Origin: Cryphonectria parasitica EP155
Lineage: Eukaryota > Ascomycota > Sordariomycetes > Diaporthales > Cryphonectriaceae
Direction: 5' to 3'
DNA: 64,000 nucleotides
Assembly: GCF_011745365.1 (NCBI RefSeq)
Contig: NW_024468915.1
Span: 1,714,653-1,778,652 of the forward strand
The notes beneath the pieces were generated by a model. The model worked only from the letters and a program-made list of their open reading frames with translations. It had not been told where the DNA came from and searched no databases. This document shows, piece after piece, positions 59,156-64,000 of the stretch (position 1 is the first letter of the stretch; every line of letters starts with the position of its first letter). A program made the translations under genes and the position numbers.

Positions 59156-60035
59156 GGGATACTTGGATATAGGCATACAATCCTTCGTTTTTTTGTTTTT
59201 TTGTCCTTGTCTTATTTTGAATAGATATTGGGCTTTGGGCGAAAGGGAATAAATGGGTGGGTAGGAAATCTGTTTCGACGCGGCCACGGAATGGTGCAAC
59301 TGAGAGATGGATGATGGGTTTGCAGATATCTGGTACAGTTTTTATGGGATGGAGGCTACGTCTGGAAAACTTCACCAATCTATTGTACAATATGATAGCG
59401 CGATGGATGAGACGAGACGCCGGCGTTTATGCTTTAGCAAAGGCCGAGAAGAGCGAAAGTTCAACAGGGCAACTTGGGAGTGCGCATTTGGCATATTTGA
59501 TGAGATAATACAACCCTCATAATCATTTGGGGTGAAGTCTACAGAACAGTTGTTGAAATTGAGAAATAATTTACAACACTTATGAGAAAAGAAACAAAGA
59601 GAGGAGGAAGAAAAGAAGAAGAAAAAAGAAGAAAAGGAGGTTGAAGATGTGGCCCGCTGGTGAGCTTTACTGGTCGCCACTTGGCTCACCCGCCCCCAGG
59701 CTGAGCCGTTGAAAATTGCTTAGTCTCAATGAAGGAATGACTCAACTTGAGATTTTCTCCTAGTCAATATCAACATCGACAATCAACATTTTGAACCACT
59801 TGTTTCGGCTGAATTTATTTACAAGAGGATAAAATTTGTCGAATAACTATACCTTTACACGACATTTTTTTCAATCAAGTTGGCTTCATTCTACCATACT
59901 TATCGTCTCATCCACCGTGTAGCTGTAAAGCCTTTCATCAGTACAGGCTCAAAAGCTGCAGCCTCATTCCCATCACCACTCTTGAAATTCTCCCACCAAT
60001 ACCAAGTTCACACTACAACCAAAACCACCATAACG
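59156..60035. other. Intergenic region and SUA5 leader
   Basis: 880 bp. The first 500 bp are the kinase 3' flank, then a purine-rich stretch (GAAGAAAA type) at 59595-59645. From 59847 to 60035 the SUA5 frame is open without any ATG; see the SUA5 entry and finding. Confidence 0.55.
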
Positions 60036-61418
60036 ATGAAGACACGGATACTCAAAGTCCCTCCAGGCCCTGAACCAGGCCACTTCGTCTCTTCCTCCTC
60101 CTCCTCTTCCGCCAACCCTCTCGACACCTGGGCCATCTCCACCTCGCCCTCCGCCCAGGCCACCCTCGCACCCCTCCACGAAGCCGCCCGCCTTCTGCGC
60201 GAGAGCGATATTCCCGTGGCTTTTCCGACAGAGACGGTGTACGGTCTGGGCGCAGACGCCACGCGCAGTACCGCTGTGAAGGGTATCTATGCCGCCAAAG
60301 GGAGGCCGTCGGATAACCCGCTGATTGTGCACGTGTGTGATCTGGCTATGCTGCGAGGCCTGCTCAGGCCAAAGGAGGAGAAGCAGCAGCAGAAACACCA
60401 TGACGACACCGCCACCGTAAACGGCACGAACGGTATTGGAAAGGAGGAGGAGGAGGAGGAGGAGGAGGAGGAGGAGGAGGAGGAGATCATCCCGGAGATC
60501 TACAGAGAGCTAGTCAAGCGCTTCTGGCCCGGGCCTCTGACCATCCTCCTCCGCAGCCCTGTCCCCGGCTCGCTCGCCCCAGAAGTAACAGCCGGCCTCC
60601 CGACCTTTGGCGCGCGCATGCCCGCCTCCCCCCTGGCACGCACCCTCATCCGTCTCGCCGACGCCCCGCTCGCCGCGCCCTCTGCCAACGCGAGCACCAA
60701 GCCGTCGCCCACAGCGGCGTCGCACGTGCTGGACGACCTGGACGGGCGCGTCGAGCTCATCCTCGACGGGGGCAGCTGTGGCGTGGGCGTCGAGAGCACC
60801 GTGGTCGACGGGCTGTGCGAGCCGCCTGTGGTGCTGCGGCCTGGTGGGGTCAGCCTGGAGGAGCTGCGGGGGGTTCCTGGGTGGGAAGGGGTGGTGAAGG
60901 GGTATCGGGATGAGAGCGAGGAGGGGGGCAAGAAGGAAGGGGGTGGGCCGGGGCCTCGGGCGCCGGGGATGAAGTATAAGCATTATAGCCCGAGGGCGAA
61001 GGTGGTTCTTTTTGAGGCCAAGGGTGGAAAGGGCAGTGCGGACGACGTGCTGGTTGAGGTGAAGGGGAGACGAGACGAGAGGGGTGGGGTTGTTGGTATC
61101 ATCAGGACGTTGAAGTGGCAGAAGCTACCAGGAGATGAGGCTGCTCGAGAAGAGGCCGTTGTGGAAGACGCGGCGGTCAATGGGAACACGGATCTGGGCT
61201 ACGAGATCTCTAGGTCCGTCATAGACGGGGTAGAGATTCTGGACATCGGTCTGGGGCAGGACACAAAACTGGTCGCCCAAGGGCTCTTCTCGGCTCTCAG
61301 GGAGCTGGACAGAAAGGGCGCAGATGTCATCTACGTCGAGGGCGTTGAGGATGGAGAGGATATAGCAGCAGCGGTCATGAACCGTCTGCGCAAGGCAGCG
61401 TCGGAAATTAGAGCATAG
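60036..61418 (+). CDS. sua5: SUA5, threonylcarbamoyl-AMP synthase
   Basis: A single exon from the first ATG gives 460 aa. The enzyme makes threonylcarbamoyl-AMP from Thr, bicarbonate and ATP, the first step of t6A37 in tRNAs reading ANN codons; KEOPS (cytosol) or Qri7 (mitochondria) then transfers it. The YrdC domain has IPVAFPTETVYGLGADA, KGRPSDNPLIVH, RFWPGPLTILL, APSANASTKPSPT, VESTVVDG and LRPGGVS; the linker motif PGMKYKHYSP and a C-terminal Sua5 domain follow. An insertion after KGRP-NPL contains 14 consecutive GAG (Glu) codons. Upstream of the ATG the same frame stays open for 63 codons with a targeting-peptide-like composition, possibly translated from a TTG at 59880. Confidence 0.95.
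   Translation: MKTRILKVPPGPEPGHFVSSSSSSSANPLDTWAISTSPSAQATLAPLHEAARLLRESDIPVAFPTETVYGLGADATRSTAVKGIYAAKGRPSDNPLIVHVCDLAMLRGLLRPKEEKQQQKHHDDTATVNGTNGIGKEEEEEEEEEEEEEEIIPEIYRELVKRFWPGPLTILLRSPVPGSLAPEVTAGLPTFGARMPASPLARTLIRLADAPLAAPSANASTKPSPTAASHVLDDLDGRVELILDGGSCGVGVESTVVDGLCEPPVVLRPGGVSLEELRGVPGWEGVVKGYRDESEEGGKKEGGGPGPRAPGMKYKHYSPRAKVVLFEAKGGKGSADDVLVEVKGRRDERGGVVGIIRTLKWQKLPGDEAAREEAVVEDAAVNGNTDLGYEISRSVIDGVEILDIGLGQDTKLVAQGLFSALRELDRKGADVIYVEGVEDGEDIAAAVMNRLRKAASEIRA
60444..60485 (+). repeat. (GAG)14 microsatellite in SUA5 coding sequence
   Basis: Fourteen perfect GAG codons make a poly-Glu loop inside the YrdC catalytic domain, in a variable insertion between conserved strands. Frame-neutral length changes are expected. 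Confidence 0.95.
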
Positions 61419-61674
61419 AGACTGGATAGACAAGACGCATCCAAATGCAGCAGGGTCCGGTCCCGGTTTGGACCTGGATTAGAGAGCCTGCTGCTCTGTT
61501 CAAACAAATCAACGAAAGAGATCTTGATCCTTGAAGCACAATTCGATTTTCAGAAAGCAATATGTGTCCCCAGTACTCCTTTTCTAGAAAACTAGACGCC
61601 CAGCCCGTGGTTCCCATTGCAGGACCTTGCCGACCCCTCTTACTGCCACATCCCGCCCGCCAACCAAATGCTCT

Positions 61675-62647
61675 TTACAATCCCTGCCGCAACCAGTCTG
61701 ACAACTTGCTCTTGCCCAGCTGCGCCAGATGGTTGACGCCCTGCTCGCTGAAGGGATCGATCCGGCGCAGGTCGACGTCCTGTGTGGGCGCCTTGCTCAC
61801 GCGCTGGACGATGATAGTGGGGTCTGTCTCGAGGATGATGCCGTCGTCGACAATCTCGTCCACGGCCAGGGACACGAGGTCGTAGCTCTCGATGATGGTG
61901 CGCTTGTCGACCGAGGCCTTGAAGAGGAGGTGCAGGGAGTCGCGCAGGGCGAGGATGGCGTTGTAGAGCAGGACTTCGTTCTCCTCGACACTGCCGACGA
62001 GGTAGAGCATCACGTCGCTCTCGGATTTGTAGAGAACACTAAAAGAGAACAGACGGAGAGTGCTTGTCAGTTTCCACTTTCGTACACAGGTATACCAATT
62101 CCCAGAGGGGAAAAGCCTACATTCGTCCATCGAACAGCAAGATGTCTCCGGTCTGTTTCGCCGTCTTCTCGAGGAGTGCCTTCTCGAATGCCTTTTGTGA
62201 CTTCACGTCGGGATATGGGTTGTTCGATGCCGCTGTGCGCAACGTCAGTCTGCGCGCTTCATCAGAATATTCAAGGTCTTTCAAGCTGACGTACGTGCAC
62301 TCTGCCCTGCTGGGAGGGTAGCATGGTGTGGAGAGTCGTAATACTGGAAGACGTGTAAGCTTGTATCGTGGGTAGACCGCCATGGAAGTTCAACTGCATA
62401 GTCCTGCTGGGTGTCTTCGAGGGCCGGAGAGGTGGTGGCTCACTTTCGCGTATAATCTCGATCCATCCTCCTAGATCTGGGTCAGCTCATGAAACAAGAA
62501 GCGAGGGAACCAAGCCGTCGCAACCGCCAACATCAATGGAAGCCATCGTGGTGCATGGTCGGACAGGGACTGGGTAGGAGAAGGTTTCCTCACAGTTGAG
62601 AGAATGAGGATGGCATTGACCGAGTAGAGGGACATTCCTGGAGCCAT
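61675..62647 (-). CDS. ret3: Coatomer (COPI) zeta subunit
   Basis: Five exons (62594-62647, 62444-62470, 62295-62343, 62121-62232, 61675-62038) give 201 aa, as in relatives. Zeta-COP is the small longin-type subunit of the COPI F-subcomplex for Golgi-to-ER and intra-Golgi transport. Spliced order: MAPGMSLYSVNAILILST, EDGSRLYAK, YYDSPHHATLPAGQSAP, ASNNPYPDVKSQKAFEKALL, then the strongly conserved SDVMLYLVGSVEENEVLLYN, VDKRTIIESYDLVSLAVDEIVDDGIILETDP and DPFSEQGVNHLAQLGKSKLSDWLRQGL. The second exon is only 27 nt and encodes nine family-conserved residues, so it must be included. All junction phases agree. The gene is divergent from MCM4, with 418 bp between starts. Confidence 0.94.
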
Positions 62648-63065
62648 CTTGACTGCTTTGTGACGTCGCGACGTTGGAGAGCAGTACGATATAGAATTGA
62701 GGGGCACAAAGGGTGGGAATGTCGACTTGCAAGCTCGCAGGCGCATCTCACAGCTCGCCGAACGTCAACGGAAGGGCTCCGTGTCAAGACCGGCAAGAGA
62801 GCCAGGGGCCCTTGTTCTGAATGTGGCGGTGCATTATGTGGCTAGTGCAAAATCACTTTAAGTCTTGCAGGGATTCGCGACATGCTTCGCGCCTGAAGCT
62901 CGTCGCGTAAATTGACACGCGTAAATGAAATTGAGCCTAGTTCAAGGTATTTTGAATCCACCCTCTTCCTCATCACATCAACCCCTCCACTCAGCCTTTT
63001 TGGAACTTTTCCGTTGCGTCGTTGGTCCTTTCTTGATACAAACTAGCAACAGCAATTTCTTCAAA
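62648..63065. promoter_or_regulatory. Divergent promoter region, coatomer zeta / MCM4
   Basis: A 418-bp spacer. On the MCM4 side it has CGTCGCGTAA followed by GACACGCGTAAA (62901-62925), GCG-core elements of the G1/S type. No ORF of note. Confidence 0.5.
62917..62922. promoter_or_regulatory. MluI cell-cycle box (ACGCGT) upstream of MCM4
   Basis: ACGCGT lies about 145 bp upstream of the MCM4 ATG with a CGCGTAA half-site about 10 bp before it. It parallels the site upstream of MCM7. An MBF-type role is inferred from yeast. Confidence 0.45.
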
Positions 63066-64000
63066 ATGTCTTCTCCTGCGAGACGATCAACACGCAGTTC
63101 CCAAGCAAGGAGCAGCCCAGCACCGGCCCCTCAAGATGCCTCGCAGACCCCGCGTCGAACTCGAGCCTCGCAGCTCGCCTCCAGCCCCATGTTCTATGAG
63201 TCGTCGTCGCCCGCCAACGGAAGCACGAACCCTGCACCGTCCTCTCCTCTGCGACAGATGAGCAATTCTCAGAGTACCAACAATGGTGCTGCCCCGAGCT
63301 CGCCTCTGCGCCAGCAGACGGAGACCCAATCCGTAAATGATGGCAATCGCACACCAAGAGCGAGTGGTCTGGCTATTGGCGGTAAGGCTTTCAAATATGT
63401 AGCATCCATCTAGAAGTTCTGGGTCTGACCAATTATGCAGAGTCCTCTCCTGTCCGCTACGATCCCAGCTCCAGTCCCGGTGCTCACCCACAGACAGACC
63501 TGCGAAGTGAAAGCAGTGGTCTCTTTGTGGACTCTTCTCGGAGACAGCCTCGGTCTAGACGTGGTGATATCCACTCCGAACACTCGAATCGAACACCTAT
63601 CCCGCCGCGTCGCATCGTTCTAGGATCCGATGGAAGGGTGGTCCAGGACGCTCCCCTCTCGGATGCTGCTACATTCTCCAACATCAACCCGGGAACCTCA
63701 GACGCTGATGCGCTCGGCGGGCAGAGCCAGAGCCTGGTCTGGGGAACCACCATCTCTATCGATGATACCTTTGTGTGCTTCAAGGATTTCCTGCGAAACT
63801 TCAAGACGCAATACCGCCTGATCTTCGACAAGAAGCCTGATGAGGTTGCAAATGCCCCCGAGGCTCAGACGAAGCCTTACTGGGAAGTCCTCGAGACGAT
63901 GTTGGCTCTTGGCACGAAGAAGCTCTACCTGGATGTTCGGGACCTCAGTGCCTACCCGCCTACTCAAAAGATGTGGCATCAGCTCCAGTCATATCCTCAG
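63066..64000 (+). CDS. mcm4: MCM4, replicative helicase subunit (5' part; runs off the window)
   Basis: Two exons are visible (63066-63381 and 63441 to the window end), coding 292 residues with the frame still open. The Ser/Pro/Thr/Arg-rich N-terminus has many SP/TP sites (SSPARRSTRSSQARSSP and similar), typical of the MCM4 tail phosphorylated by CDK and DDK. Then come PVRYDPSSSPGAHPQTD, RRIVLGSDGRVV, VWGTTISIDDTFVCFKDFLRNF and the start of the MCM N-terminal domain (LYLDVRDLSAYP). The short intron (59 nt) joins GLAIGG to ESSPVRYD; reading through it gives an early stop. The AAA+ core is beyond the window. An ACGCGT site lies about 145 bp upstream. Confidence 0.93.

Noticed and set aside
1..64000. 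Biosynthetic gene cluster, CRISPR array, rRNA or tRNA genes
   Set aside because: I looked for PKS/NRPS/terpene cores, spaced repeats, dispersed 5S rRNA and T-loop motifs and saw none; short tRNAs could still be missed by eye.

Overview
This window comes from a nuclear chromosome of a filamentous ascomycete (Pezizomycotina, probably Sordariomycetes). Most genes carry short GT-AG introns of about 50-100 nt with CTRAC-like branch sites. Orthologues restricted to filamentous fungi are present (PalC, a NACHT-ankyrin NLR, an OTT_1508-type deaminase-like protein, a DUF7053-like protein). Coding DNA is GC-rich and intergenic spacers are 0.3-4 kb. I found no rRNA, tRNA, CRISPR array or intact transposon. 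All gene models were spliced by hand from reading frames and splice motifs; exon limits are in each entry.

Left part (1-23.5 kb): a disordered fungal protein on the minus strand; an AT-rich spacer with an unexplained ORF; a Cys-rich small secreted protein; a fumarylacetoacetate-hydrolase-family enzyme; an RBR-type ubiquitin ligase with a coiled-coil tail; PalC (minus) divergent from ALG6 (plus); a 3.1-kb spacer; a membrane-anchored cupredoxin-like protein; and the Rab geranylgeranyltransferase beta subunit BET2 (minus).

Middle part (23.5-42.1 kb): a 4-kb spacer, a poly-Q RhoGAP protein, then RRS1 (60S biogenesis) divergent from RSM23/mS29 (mitoribosome), then MCM7 divergent from PEX1.

Accessory block (42.9-53.6 kb): a fungal two-TM membrane protein, a roughly 1550-codon NACHT-ankyrin NLR interrupted by one frameshift, and an OTT_1508-family deaminase-like protein. 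This is the most unusual part of the window and looks like a self/non-self recognition or innate-immunity neighbourhood inserted between housekeeping genes.

Right part (54.4-64 kb): a DUF7053-like protein, a germinal-centre-type STE20 kinase, SUA5 (t6A synthesis) with a possible non-AUG mitochondrial extension, coatomer zeta, and the first 292 codons of MCM4, which runs off the window end. Two of the six MCM helicase subunits therefore lie about 25 kb apart, and each has an ACGCGT (MluI cell-cycle box type) site in its promoter.
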